DNA from: Sphingosinicella sp041916975
Lineage (GTDB): Bacteria > Pseudomonadota > Alphaproteobacteria > Sphingomonadales > Sphingomonadaceae
Direction: 5' to 3'
Assembly: GCF_041916975.1 (NCBI RefSeq)
Contig: NZ_JAYRYK010000001.1
Coordinates: forward strand, 2,914,001-2,978,000
DNA length: 64,000 bases
The notes beneath the pieces were generated by a model, which was given only the letters and a program-made list of their open reading frames with translations, was not told the DNA's origin and made no database searches. Each line of letters starts with the position of its first letter. Position 1 is the first letter of the stretch. Both the position numbers and the translations under genes were made by a program. This document shows, piece by piece, positions 24,108-33,044 of the stretch.

Positions 24108-26403
24108 GGCGCAGGGCCGCGCCCAAGTCATCGTCGAGTGAGGCGATGTGGCCGGGGTCGCGGCGCCAGAAGAGGTTTGTGTCGAGGTGGCCAAGGCCGG
24201 CGAGGGGCAGCGACCACGCGGCTTCGACGCTGATCTCGCGGCCCGAGGGCGCGAGCGTGAAGGTGCGGCGGGTGTAGCCTGCCGTTTCCGTTTCATAGTC
24301 GTAGCTCGTCGGGATATCGGCGCGGAGCGCACCGCCTTCGACGCGGAGCGGCTGCGCGATTCGCAGCGAGACCGCGTCGCCGCGCATGGCGACTCCCGAT
24401 TTCGTGACGTCGAACGCGAAGGCGAGGCTGCGCAGCGCGTCCGCGCCCGAGATGAGGCCGCCCGAGGCGACGTCGAGACGGGTGAGCCCGCCGCGCGCCT
24501 GCGCCGCGATGCGCCAGCCGTGCCCGGCATCCATTACCCAGTCGAGGCCGAGGAAATTGCTGGAGGCGCGTGTCAGCCCAAGCGCCGCCGAGCCTTCGGC
24601 GCCGAGGATGCTGCCGCTTTCGTCGAGGCGGCTCCATGTGACGCTGACGTCTGATGCACCGATGCGGCGTGAGGCGCTGGCGGCGAAAAGCTGCACGCTG
24701 TCTGCGTTCCGGCGCCGGTCCCACGCGCTGCCGGGGCGGAGCGATTCGGTTTCGCCCGTGCCTGCCGCCATGCCGAAGGTCCACGCGCCGAGGCGCTGGC
24801 TGACTGCCGCCGCACGTGTGCCCGCGATGGAAACGCCGTCGTCGCGGAGCGCGTCGCCGCTCGCGATGAAGCGCGAGCCCGGCGCGCGTGTGCCCGCCAT
24901 GCTCGCTAGGAGGTCGTCCGCGCCGTATCCGGCGGCGAAGCCGACGCCCGTGCCGGGCGTGACGCTGCCGGTGACGAAGCCGCGCGTGATGCTTGCATCC
25001 GCATCGGCGCGCGCATCGATGCCGCCCGACTGCGCGAGGCCGAGCCATGGCCGCGTGCTGACCGCAGCATTCCACGACAGGCTGTAGCCGGCGACGCCGA
25101 ACGCGTCGCGCGCCTCCTCCGTGTTGGTCTGGAGAGCGGCGGCAAGACGCGGCGCGGGGGCAGCGCGCGAGACGCCGGCCCCGAGATCGGCGACGTAGGC
25201 GCGGCCGTAGCTATCGAGAACCACGACATCCGAAAGCGCGCCGGTGAGGTCGCCGCCGTCGCCAAGCGCGCCGCCGAGCACGGCGAGCGAACCCGCGTCG
25301 CTGGTGACGGGCACGGCGCTGCCGGCAAGCGACGTGCCGCCGATCGGCGAAAAAGCGCGGACGAGATCGAGGATTCCTTGCCCGAAGACGGCGTCGTCAC
25401 CCGCCGTGCCGGCGTCACGCGCGGTGCGGAACAGGATGTCGATGATCTCGTCCGCCGAGAGGCTGGGGAAGGCGTCGGCCAGCAGCGCGACGGCGCCGGC
25501 GATGCCGGGGGCGGCATAAGAGGTGCCGCTGAACCAGTAGTGGGTGCCAGTGTGATCGAAGCTGCGCACATCCTCGCCGAGCGTGGCGATATAGTGCGCG
25601 GCATAGCTGCCCGCGCGGTTGCTGAAGCTTGAGAGCGCGTCGCTCTGGTTCACCGAACCCGCGATGATCACGCGGCCGCGCGCGGCGGGGTCGCCGGCGA
25701 TCTGGGCGAAGGGATCGGGGTTCGAGAGGCTGTCGTTGCCCGCCGAGATGACAATGATGACGCCGGCGGCCGCTGCGTTTGCGATCGCCGTGCGCAGGCG
25801 CGAATTGGGCCCTTCGCCGCCGAGCGACATGTTGATGACGCGCGCGCCCGCCGCGACGGCCGTATCGATGGCGATGGCGATGTTGTTGTCCGAATGGGAG
25901 CATTCGTCGGCGCAGGAGCCGGGCGAATCCGTGCGGAGCGCAATCAATGTCGCGTCGAAGGCAATGCCGTGAATGCCGCTGTCGTTCTTCGCCGCGAGCG
26001 CGACGGCCGAGACCGAGGTGCCGTGGCCGTCGGTATCATCGATGCCGCGCGTGCCGGCGATATCGCGGCTCGCGGAATCGATGCGGCCCGCGAATTCGGC
26101 GCTCTGGATGTCGACGCCGCTGTCGATCACGGCGATCTTCACGCCTGCGCCGGTCGCGCCCTCCTCGTAGGCCGCGATCGCGCCCGCCGAGGCGGCGGCG
26201 TTGGATCGCCCGTATTCCGGCGTATCGTAGACCGGGCTCGGCGTCGGTGTCGGGGTGGGGGTCGGCGTTGGGGGTGGCGTCACCGTGCCAGGCGCGACCG
26301 GGCGCGTGCCGCTGCCTCCGCCGCACGCTACGAGAAAGGCGGCGAGGCAGAGTGTCGAAACGGCGGTAAGCCTGCGATATCGCGTCCTGACGTGTCGGCG
26401 CAT
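24091..26403 (-). CDS. S8 subtilisin-like serine protease, lipobox N-terminus and barrel-like C-terminus
   Basis: A 770-residue protein. The signal ends in a lipobox LVAC (C27), followed by a Pro/Thr repeat linker (about 42-58). The subtilase domain has the catalytic triad D94 (VIDSGVD), H127 (DGHGTS) and S295 (SGTSYAAPG), with oxyanion Asn in SAGND. Residues from about 480 to the end are rich in alternating hydrophobic/glycine strands and finish RLRARF with terminal Phe, as in outer-membrane beta-barrels. It is thus either an autotransporter-type protease or an outer-membrane lipoprotein; the two signals are unusual together. ATG 26403 is preferred to the GTG 30 nt upstream. Confidence 0.82.
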   Translation of the reverse strand: MRRHVRTRYRRLTAVSTLCLAAFLVACGGGSGTRPVAPGTVTPPPTPTPTPTPTPSPVYDTPEYGRSNAAASAGAIAAYEEGATGAGVKIAVIDSGVDIQSAEFAGRIDSASRDIAGTRGIDDTDGHGTSVSAVALAAKNDSGIHGIAFDATLIALRTDSPGSCADECSHSDNNIAIAIDTAVAAGARVINMSLGGEGPNSRLRTAIANAAAAGVIIVISAGNDSLSNPDPFAQIAGDPAARGRVIIAGSVNQSDALSSFSNRAGSYAAHYIATLGEDVRSFDHTGTHYWFSGTSYAAPGIAGAVALLADAFPSLSADEIIDILFRTARDAGTAGDDAVFGQGILDLVRAFSPIGGTSLAGSAVPVTSDAGSLAVLGGALGDGGDLTGALSDVVVLDSYGRAYVADLGAGVSRAAPAPRLAAALQTNTEEARDAFGVAGYSLSWNAAVSTRPWLGLAQSGGIDARADADASITRGFVTGSVTPGTGVGFAAGYGADDLLASMAGTRAPGSRFIASGDALRDDGVSIAGTRAAAVSQRLGAWTFGMAAGTGETESLRPGSAWDRRRNADSVQLFAASASRRIGASDVSVTWSRLDESGSILGAEGSAALGLTRASSNFLGLDWVMDAGHGWRIAAQARGGLTRLDVASGGLISGADALRSLAFAFDVTKSGVAMRGDAVSLRIAQPLRVEGGALRADIPTSYDYETETAGYTRRTFTLAPSGREISVEAAWSLPLAGLGHLDTNLFWRRDPGHIASLDDDLGAALRLRARF

Positions 26404-26509
26404 ACTCGCCTGCCCCTCTGGTTCCCGTTGCACCCCTGATGGCAGAATCGTCGCGCAAAGGCATTACCAAATGCTTGCGGAATCGACCGGTCGAAGCCAT
26501 GACCCCCGC

Positions 26510-27181
26510 ATGGATGCCTTCGGCCACATCGAGACCTGGATCTTCGATCTCGACAACACGCTCTATCCGCCGCGCGCGAACCTCTTCGCGCAGATCGACG
26601 AGCGCATGGGCGCGTTCATCATGCGCCTGATCGGCTGCGATGCGGTGGAGGCGCGGCGCGTGCAGAAGCGCTTCTTCCACGACCACGGCACGACGCTGCG
26701 CGGGCTGATGGACGGGCACGGCGTCGCGCCCGCCGAGTTCCTGAGCTTCGTGCATGATATCGACATGGGCGTGCTGGAGGCGGACGGGCGCATGGCGGAC
26801 GCGTTTGCGAAGCTGCCGGGGCGCAAGCTCGTGTTCACCAACGCCGATACCGCTTATGCCGAGAAGGTTCTGGACAGGCTCGGCCTCGGCAGCGTGTTCG
26901 AGGCGGTCTACGACATTCACGCCATGGATTACCGGCCGAAGCCCGACCCGAACGCCTATCGCGGTTTCTGCGCGGCGCACGGCATCCGCCCTGAACGCGC
27001 CCTGTTCGTGGAGGACATGGCGCGCAACCTCGTGCCCGCGAAGGCGATGGGCATGACCACGGTGTGGGCGGACAACGGCGCCGAAAGCGGCAGCTATCAG
27101 GCCGATCACACCAGCATCGACCACCGGATCGCCGATGTCGGCGACTGGCTTCATTCCATTACAAGAGGGGTAAACGCATGA
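26510..27181 (+). CDS. HAD-family pyrimidine 5'-nucleotidase-like phosphatase
   Basis: A 223-residue HAD hydrolase. Motif I is IFDLDNTLYPP (Asp nucleophile and Asp+2), motif II is VFTNAD, motif III is the Lys in YRPKPDP, and motif IV is FVEDMARNL. The DNTLYP and TNAD variant is typical of the SDT1/pyrimidine 5'-nucleotidase subgroup found beside dapD in alphaproteobacteria. It overlaps dapD by ATGA (27178-27181). Its biological substrate is not known here. Confidence 0.85.
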   Translation: MDAFGHIETWIFDLDNTLYPPRANLFAQIDERMGAFIMRLIGCDAVEARRVQKRFFHDHGTTLRGLMDGHGVAPAEFLSFVHDIDMGVLEADGRMADAFAKLPGRKLVFTNADTAYAEKVLDRLGLGSVFEAVYDIHAMDYRPKPDPNAYRGFCAAHGIRPERALFVEDMARNLVPAKAMGMTTVWADNGAESGSYQADHTSIDHRIADVGDWLHSITRGVNA

Positions 27182-27999
27182 CCGATCTCGCCGCCATCAT
27201 CGACCGGGCCTGGGAAGAGCGCGAGGGGCTGGGCCTTTCCACGACGGGCGCGGTGCGGGACGCCGTGGACGCCGCGATCGCGGGGCTGGACGCGGGCACG
27301 TACCGCGTTGCCGAGAAGGCGGACGGGGAATGGCGCGTCAACCAGTGGCTGAAGAAGGCGGTGCTGCTGTCGTTTCGGCTGAACGACAACGCCATTGTCG
27401 ACGGCGGCGCGGGTGGGGCGCCGGCGTTCGACAAGGTGCCCTTGAAGTTCGCGGGTTGGGGCGAAGCGCAGTTTCGCGCGGCGGGCTTCCGCGTGGTGCC
27501 CGGCGCGGCCGCGCGGCGGGGCGCCTACATCGCCAAGGGTGCGGTGCTGATGCCGAGCTTCGTCAACATCGGCGCTTACGTCGGCGAGGGCACGATGGTC
27601 GATACGTGGGCGACGGTGGGAAGCTGCGCGCAGATCGGCAAGGGCGTGCACATTTCGGGCGGCGTGGGCATTGGCGGCGTGCTCGAGCCTCTGCAGGCCG
27701 GACCGGTGATCATCGAGGACAATTGCTTCATCGGCGCGCGCAGCGAAGTCGCCGAGGGCGTGGTGGTGGAAGAGGGCGCCGTACTCTCGATGGGGGTCTA
27801 TCTCGGCGCCTCCACGAAGATCGTCGACCGCGCGACCGGCGAAGTGACGCGCGGGCGGGTGCCGGCATACTCCGTGGTGGTGCCGGGCTCGCTGCCGGGC
27901 GCGGACGGCGGGCCGGGGCTTTACTGCGCGGTGATCGTAAAGCGTGTCGACGCGCAGACGCGCAGCAAGACGGGCATCAACGAGCTTCTGCGAGACTAA
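27178..27999 (+). CDS. dapD: Tetrahydrodipicolinate N-succinyltransferase
   Basis: A 273-residue left-handed beta-helix acyltransferase of the lysine/diaminopimelate pathway (succinyl branch). The hexapeptide repeats run from about residue 110 (GAYIAKGAVLMPSFVNIGAYVG) through VGSCAQIGKGVHISGGVGIGG to about 220, and the family segment FIGARSEVAEG is present. Coupled to the HAD gene upstream. It ends only 4 bp from the convergent rpoN stop. Confidence 0.97.
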   Translation: MTDLAAIIDRAWEEREGLGLSTTGAVRDAVDAAIAGLDAGTYRVAEKADGEWRVNQWLKKAVLLSFRLNDNAIVDGGAGGAPAFDKVPLKFAGWGEAQFRAAGFRVVPGAAARRGAYIAKGAVLMPSFVNIGAYVGEGTMVDTWATVGSCAQIGKGVHISGGVGIGGVLEPLQAGPVIIEDNCFIGARSEVAEGVVVEEGAVLSMGVYLGASTKIVDRATGEVTRGRVPAYSVVVPGSLPGADGGPGLYCAVIVKRVDAQTRSKTGINELLRD

Positions 28000-28003
28000 A
28001 CGC

Positions 28004-29530
28004 CTAAGCGGCGGCGCTCTGGATCGCCGCGGCGCGGCGGCGTTCGACCGAGGAGCCGATGCCCATCGCCTCGCGGTATTTCGCGACGGTGCGGCGGGCG
28101 ATGTCGAACCCGGCGGCGTTCAGGAGCTCGACGAGCTTGTCGTCGGAGAGGATCTTGCCGCCGCGTTCGCCGTCGATGAGCTCGCGGATCTTGGTCTTCA
28201 CGGCCTCGGCGGAGACCGCGTCGCCGCCGTCGGCCGCCTGAATCGCCGAGGTGAAGAAGTATTTCAGCTCGAAGAGGCCGCGCTCGCACGACAGGTACTT
28301 GTTCGAGGTGACGCGGCTGACGGTGGATTCGTGCATGCCGATCGCGTCGGCGATGGCGCGGAGATTGAGCGGCTTCAGGTGCTGGACGCCGTGGAGGAAG
28401 AACGCCTCCTGCTGGCGGACGAGCTCGGTCGCGACCTTGATGATCGTGCGCTGGCGCTGGTCGAGCGCCTTGATGAGCCAGTTGGCGGATTGCAGGCAAT
28501 CCGAGAGGAACGTCTTCGCGGCCTTGCCGCCAACGCCCGAAAGCTCGGCATAATAGCTGCGGTTGACGAGGAGGCGGGGCAGCGTCGCAGCGTTGATCTC
28601 GACCGCCCAGCCGCCCGCCGCAGTGCGCGCGACGAAGATGTCGGGCATGATCGGCTGCGGCGGCTCACCGCCATAGGCGAGGCCGGGCTTCGGATTGTAG
28701 CTGCGCAGTTCGGCGATCATGTCGGCGAGGTCTTCGGCATCGACGCCGCAGATGCGGCGCAGCGTCGCCATCTCGCCGCGCGCAAGAAGATCGAGGTTCG
28801 ACAGCAGCGTCGCCATCGCGGGATCGTGGCGGTCCGCCTCCATCGCCTGCAGCGCAAGGCACTCGCCGAGCGAGCGCGCGCCGACGCCGGTCGGCTCGAA
28901 GGTCTGGATGATCTTCAGGACGGCCTCGACGTGGGCGGTGGGCACCTGCAGGCGCGCGCCGATTTCATTGAGGTCGCCGGTGAAATAGCCGCTCTCGTCG
29001 ATGAGATCGATGATGTGGCGGGCGATGATCTGCTGGATGTCATCCATGCCCGCGAGCTGGGCGAGGAGCGTATCGTGGAGCGAGAGCTCGGCGGCGAGCG
29101 TGGCATCGAAGCCCTCGCTGTCCTCCCCGCCGCCTGCGCCGGCGACGGTGGGGCCGGCGACGCTGAGGCTGCCGTCGAGGCCGCCGGTGCCGGGGGTGGG
29201 CATGTCGCTCGCGCAGTCGTGGTGGAAGGTCTCGGCGGAATGATCGACGTCGAGGGGGGTATCGGCCTCGCCGCCGCCCGCCGCGATGAGCTGGTCCGAA
29301 CCCGCAGGATCGGGCGCCGACCAGTCGTCGGAAGCGATCTCTGGAGCATCGGAGGGCTCGGCGGGAGCCTCGCCCGCCGCTTCGAGCAGCGGGTTCCGTT
29401 CGAGCTCGCCGTTGATGTAGCTTTCGAGCTCGAGGTTCGACAGCGCCAGCAGCTTGATCGCCTGCTGCAGCTGGGGGGTCATCACCAGCTGCTGCGAGTG
29501 CCTCAGATCAAGACGCGGACCGATCGCCAT
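28004..29530 (-). CDS. rpoN: RNA polymerase sigma-54 factor
   Basis: A 508-residue sigma-54. Region I has the glutamine/leucine-rich QQLVMTPQLQQAIKLL activator-interaction helix; the core-binding and HTH regions follow (KPLNLRAIADAIGMHESTVSRV); the RpoN box ARRTVAKYRE is at 478-487 and reads the -24 element. The gene is 3 bp downstream of lptB, the usual proteobacterial order. The customary downstream hpf and ptsN genes are absent: the next gene is convergent dapD. A candidate sigma-54 promoter is present in this window at 37863-37878. Confidence 0.97.
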   Translation of the reverse strand: MAIGPRLDLRHSQQLVMTPQLQQAIKLLALSNLELESYINGELERNPLLEAAGEAPAEPSDAPEIASDDWSAPDPAGSDQLIAAGGGEADTPLDVDHSAETFHHDCASDMPTPGTGGLDGSLSVAGPTVAGAGGGEDSEGFDATLAAELSLHDTLLAQLAGMDDIQQIIARHIIDLIDESGYFTGDLNEIGARLQVPTAHVEAVLKIIQTFEPTGVGARSLGECLALQAMEADRHDPAMATLLSNLDLLARGEMATLRRICGVDAEDLADMIAELRSYNPKPGLAYGGEPPQPIMPDIFVARTAAGGWAVEINAATLPRLLVNRSYYAELSGVGGKAAKTFLSDCLQSANWLIKALDQRQRTIIKVATELVRQQEAFFLHGVQHLKPLNLRAIADAIGMHESTVSRVTSNKYLSCERGLFELKYFFTSAIQAADGGDAVSAEAVKTKIRELIDGERGGKILSDDKLVELLNAAGFDIARRTVAKYREAMGIGSSVERRRAAAIQSAAA

Positions 29531-29533
29531 ACG

Positions 29534-30304
29534 CTAGAGGCTGAAACTCTCGCCGAGGTAGACCTTGCGCACCGTCTCGTCGGCGACGAGCGCCTCGGGC
29601 GTGCCTTCGAAGAGCACGCGGCCGTCGTAGATGATGCAGGCGCGGTCCACGATCTCCAGCGTTTCGCGGACATTGTGATCGGTGATGAGGACGCCGATGT
29701 TGCGGTCCTTCAGATGGCCGACGAGGTTGCGGATATCGGCGATCGAGATGGGATCGATGCCTGCGAACGGCTCGTCGAGCAGCATGATCGAGGGATTCGC
29801 GGCAAGCGCGCGGGCGATCTCGCAACGGCGGCGCTCGCCGCCCGACAGCGACATGGCGGGAGCCTTGCGGAGGCGCGCGATCGAGAATTCGCCGAGAAGC
29901 TGATCGAGCCGCGCCTCGCGCGCCGCCGGATCAGGCTCCGCGACTTCGAGGACGGCGCGGATATTGTCTTCGACGGTCATGCCACGGAAAATCGAGGTTT
30001 CCTGCGGCAGATAACCGACGCCGAGCGCAGCGCGGCGGTACATGGGGAGGCCGGTGATATCGATGCCATCGAGGAGGATGCGCCCCGAATCGGGCATCAC
30101 GAGACCCATGATCGAATAGAAGCACGTGGTCTTGCCCGCGCCGTTCGGGCCGAGGAGCCCGACGACCTCGCCGCGGCGCACGCCGAGCGACACATCGCGC
30201 AGCACGACGCGCTTGTCGTAGCGCTTGCCGATGGACACGACGGCGAGACCGCGTTCGGTGTCGACCGCGGGAGTCTCGTCCTCCATCGTCATGACTTCGC
30301 TCAT
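29534..30304 (-). CDS. lptB: LPS export ABC transporter ATPase
   Basis: A 256-residue ABC ATPase: Walker A GPNGAGKTT (52-60), Q-loop GYLPQE, signature LSGGERRR, Walker B IMLLDEPFAGIDP, H-loop ITDHNVRETL. High conservation around the signature and its position between lptA and rpoN identify it as LptB, which powers LPS extraction by LptFG. The first 18 residues are a non-conserved leader; an internal start (MTMEDE) is possible. A 144-bp gap (30305-30448) separates it from lptA and may hold a promoter. Confidence 0.95.
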   Translation of the reverse strand: MSEVMTMEDETPAVDTERGLAVVSIGKRYDKRVVLRDVSLGVRRGEVVGLLGPNGAGKTTCFYSIMGLVMPDSGRILLDGIDITGLPMYRRAALGVGYLPQETSIFRGMTVEDNIRAVLEVAEPDPAAREARLDQLLGEFSIARLRKAPAMSLSGGERRRCEIARALAANPSIMLLDEPFAGIDPISIADIRNLVGHLKDRNIGVLITDHNVRETLEIVDRACIIYDGRVLFEGTPEALVADETVRKVYLGESFSL

Positions 30305-30448
30305 GGCGGGCTTTCTACCTCACGAATACTTAACGACAAATGCAGGAACCGGCTGCCTAGGTGCCCAGTTGGCGCAATTTGTGCATGGTCGGTTTCGGCA
30401 ATGCAAGCCGAACGGGACCAAACACCATAAAAAGGGTTGTGCGGGCGG

Positions 30449-30985
30449 TTACTGCGAACCGCGCGGGGGCACCACGAAGCGGCCGGTGACGCGGGGTCCG
30501 CCGTCAGTCGAGCTTGCCGAGCCGTCGAGCGTCGAACGGCCGTTTTCAAGGTCGATGACCAGCCGCTCGCCGCGCAGCACGCTGTCGCCGCGATTGAGGA
30601 CGACGCCGCCGACGAAGGTGATCTGGCGGGTCTGGACATCGTAGATGCCGAGGCGCGAGCTCACGCGCTCGCTGGGGCTGACGAGCTGGACGCCGCCTTC
30701 GGCATCGAGCCGGTTGATCGCGAGATTGCCGCCCGTGGCGTTTTCGTAGAACACCCGCATCGTTGCCGCGTTCAGCGTCATGTTGCCTTGCACGACGCGC
30801 ACCGCGCCCGAGAAGATCGCCTGCGAATCGCGGTCGCGCACCTCGATGCGCGCGGCATCGATATCGATGGGCGAGCGCGTATCATGGCCCTTCAGCGCTG
30901 AGCTGCCGAAGCCGCTCTGCGCCGAGGCGGCAAGGGGGAGGGTAAGCGCTGCGGCAGCGGCGAGGAGAAGGGCGGAGCGGATCAT
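30449..30985 (-). CDS. lptA: LptA-like periplasmic LPS transport protein
   Basis: A 178-residue protein with a signal peptide ending near ASAQS (about 22). The OstA/LptA N-domain begins with PIDIDAARIEVRDRDSQAIFSG and has the usual repeated beta-strand pattern (GGVVLNRGDSVLRGERLVIDL). LptA forms the periplasmic bridge carrying LPS from LptC to LptD. Its start overlaps the LptC stop by ATGA. Confidence 0.9.
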   Translation of the reverse strand: MIRSALLLAAAAALTLPLAASAQSGFGSSALKGHDTRSPIDIDAARIEVRDRDSQAIFSGAVRVVQGNMTLNAATMRVFYENATGGNLAINRLDAEGGVQLVSPSERVSSRLGIYDVQTRQITFVGGVVLNRGDSVLRGERLVIDLENGRSTLDGSASSTDGGPRVTGRFVVPPRGSQ

Positions 30986-31611
30986 CGCTGCGTAATCCGC
31001 ATTTTCACGCCGCCTGACAAGGTGACAACGCGCGTTTCCATGTCGGCATCGAGACGGGACGCGGAAAACGAGCCGAGCGGCATACGCCCGCTGACGCGCC
31101 CCGCGCTCGTGACCTTGCGTGTCGGCAGGCTTACCGCGACATCGCCGGTTTGCAGCACGTATCCATCCGGGCGGTGAAAAACGACCGGGCCGAGAACGTT
31201 GAGCTTTTCCGCTTCGAGATCGTAGCGGCCGCTCGGCGCGGTGACGGTGGCAATGCCTTCCTGCATCGTGAGGCGCGCCTCGATGCGCTTCAGCTCGACG
31301 ACCGGCGTGTTCGAGGTGCGCTGCACGGCTTCGTCGGCAAGGATGCTGAACGGGCGGCCCTTGCTGTCTTCGCCGCGATACATGGGCGCTTCCATGCGCA
31401 GGCGCTCGGCTGCCTTTTCGACAGCGTCGCGCGACAGGATGAAGCTGAATTCCTGCTGCGCGGTGAGCGGCCAGATCAGGCAGGCGAGCAGGATCACCGC
31501 GGCGGTCGCGGGCAGCAGGCGCTTCAGGAGGATGACCTGCCGATCCCATGCGCTGCCCGGCATCGCCCAGCGGCGGCGGTCGCTGGCGAGATCGTCGGCG
31601 GCCTGCGTCAT
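30982..31611 (-). CDS. lptC: LptC-like LPS export protein
   Basis: A 209-residue bitopic protein: a cytoplasmic tail of about 28 residues, one membrane helix (about 30-52), then a periplasmic LptC jellyroll domain (YRGEDSKGRPFSILADEA; GRYDLEAEKLNVLGPV). LptC anchors the LptBFG complex and passes LPS to LptA. It ends in a 4-bp overlap with lptA and starts 7 bp after the RNase D-like gene. Confidence 0.9.
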   Translation of the reverse strand: MTQAADDLASDRRRWAMPGSAWDRQVILLKRLLPATAAVILLACLIWPLTAQQEFSFILSRDAVEKAAERLRMEAPMYRGEDSKGRPFSILADEAVQRTSNTPVVELKRIEARLTMQEGIATVTAPSGRYDLEAEKLNVLGPVVFHRPDGYVLQTGDVAVSLPTRKVTSAGRVSGRMPLGSFSASRLDADMETRVVTLSGGVKMRITQR

Positions 31612-31618
31612 CGCCAGC

Positions 31619-32236
31619 TCAGCTTTCGTGGCTGAAAATGTCCTTGTCGGCCCAGCCGGCAAGGTCGAGCGCCGCGCGCGTCGGCAGGAAATCGAAGCAG
31701 GCCTGCGCAAGCGCCGTGCGCCCTTCGCGCTCCAGCCGTTCTTCGAGGATCGCCTTGATGCGGTGCAGATAGCGCACGTCGGACGCGGCGTATTCGATCT
31801 GCGCCTCGCTGAGCGTGTCTGCGCCCCAGTCCGACGACTGCTGCTGCTTGGAGATGTCCTGCCCGATCACTTCGCGCGCGAGGTCCTTGAGGCCGTGGCG
31901 ATCGGTGTAGGTGCGGATCAGCTTCGACGCGATCTTGGTGCACCACACAGGCGCCATCACGATGCCGAGATACTGCTGGATGAGCGCGACGTCGAAGCGC
32001 GCGAAGTGCAGGATCTTGAGCCGCGACGGGTCGGTGAGCACCGCCTTCAGGTTCGGCGCATCGAACTGGCCAAGCGGGAACTGCACGAGATGCTCGTCTC
32101 CGCCGCCGTCCGAAAGCTGCACGACGCAGAGCCGGTCGCGCAGCTGGTTGAGGCCCATCGCCTCGCAGTCCACGGCGATGGCGCCGGGGGCGAGAACATC
32201 TGCGGGCAGATCGCCCTTGTGAAGATATGCGGTCAA
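31619..32236 (-). CDS. RNase D-like 3'-5' exonuclease (single DEDD domain)
   Basis: A 205-residue DEDD exonuclease: AVDCEAMGL supplies the first Asp/Glu, HFARFDVAL the second Asp, and YAASDVRYL the last Asp with the DEDDy-type Tyr. The C-terminal HRDC domains of Escherichia coli RNase D are absent, as in the short alphaproteobacterial forms. The start is TTG 32236, overlapping the terC stop as TTGA, which supports translational coupling. It likely trims structured RNA 3' ends. Confidence 0.85.
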   Translation of the reverse strand: MTAYLHKGDLPADVLAPGAIAVDCEAMGLNQLRDRLCVVQLSDGGGDEHLVQFPLGQFDAPNLKAVLTDPSRLKILHFARFDVALIQQYLGIVMAPVWCTKIASKLIRTYTDRHGLKDLAREVIGQDISKQQQSSDWGADTLSEAQIEYAASDVRYLHRIKAILEERLEREGRTALAQACFDFLPTRAALDLAGWADKDIFSHES

Positions 32237-32985
32237 TCCTGTTTCCCTTCGCGACGCCGCTTCGCACGGCGCGACAGCATGTTCAGTACCTCGACGAGAA
32301 CCGAGAAGGCCATCGCCGCATAGATGTAGCCCTTGGGCACGTGCGCGCCGAAGCCCTCGGCGATGAGCGTCGTGCCGATCATCAGCAGGAAGCCGAGCGC
32401 GAGCATCACGACGGTGGGGTTCTTGTCGATGAAGTTGGCGAGCGGGTCTGCCGCGAGCAACATGCAGGCGACGGCGACGATCACGGCGACGACCATGATC
32501 GGGACGTGATCGGTCATGCCGACGGCAGTGATGATCGAATCGATCGAGAAGACGAGATCAAGGAGGATGATCTGCGTGATCGCCGATCCGAAGCTCATCA
32601 CGGCCTTGCTCGTATCGAACACGTCGCCGCTCGGGTCCGGATCGACGCTGTGGTGAATTTCCTTGGTGGCTTTCCACACGAGGAAGAGGCCGCCAGCGAT
32701 GAGGATGATGTCGCGCCACGAGAAGCCCTGCCCGAACAGTTCGATCACCGGCTTCACCAGCGTGACGATGAACGCCACGGTCGCGAGCAGGCCGAGGCGC
32801 ATGAGGAGCGCAAGGCCGATGCCGATGCGGCGGGCCTTTTCGCGCTGGCCTTCCGGCAGCTTGTTGGTGAGGATCGAGATGAAGATCAGGTTGTCGATGC
32901 CGAGCACGACTTCCATCGCGATCAGTGTGATCAGCGCCGCCCATGTGGCCGGCTGCAGGAACAGTTCGATAAGGCCTTCCATCAT
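32233..32985 (-). CDS. TerC-family integral membrane protein
   Basis: A 250-residue protein with seven or so hydrophobic segments. TerC landmarks include MEVVLGIDNLIFISIL in the first helix and LDLVFSIDSIITAVGM in the middle, each with the conserved Asp within a membrane helix. TerC proteins are linked to tellurite resistance or, in better-studied members, manganese export. The Mn role is family knowledge; the substrate here is not shown. Confidence 0.9.
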   Translation of the reverse strand: MMEGLIELFLQPATWAALITLIAMEVVLGIDNLIFISILTNKLPEGQREKARRIGIGLALLMRLGLLATVAFIVTLVKPVIELFGQGFSWRDIILIAGGLFLVWKATKEIHHSVDPDPSGDVFDTSKAVMSFGSAITQIILLDLVFSIDSIITAVGMTDHVPIMVVAVIVAVACMLLAADPLANFIDKNPTVVMLALGFLLMIGTTLIAEGFGAHVPKGYIYAAMAFSVLVEVLNMLSRRAKRRREGKQD

Positions 32986-33044
32986 CCGCCTGTCTTAATG
33001 TGGGTTGATCTGGGTAATTCGAGCACGAGAATTCGGATCGTGCG

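Noticed and set aside
26229..26280. Short tandem repeat region in the subtilase gene.
   Set aside because: It encodes a Pro-Thr linker in frame. It may vary in length but is not a separate element.
30370..30385. A GG-N10-GC match (TGGCGCAATTTGTGCA) in the lptB-lptA gap, resembling a sigma-54 promoter.
   Set aside because: It points on the plus strand into the antisense of lptA with no gene to drive, and it lacks the TTGC box. It shows how often weak matches arise.
33023..33043. GCACGA/TCGTGC hairpin between terC and the mitofilin-like gene.
   Set aside because: Only six pairs with a large loop and no T tract; too weak to call a terminator.
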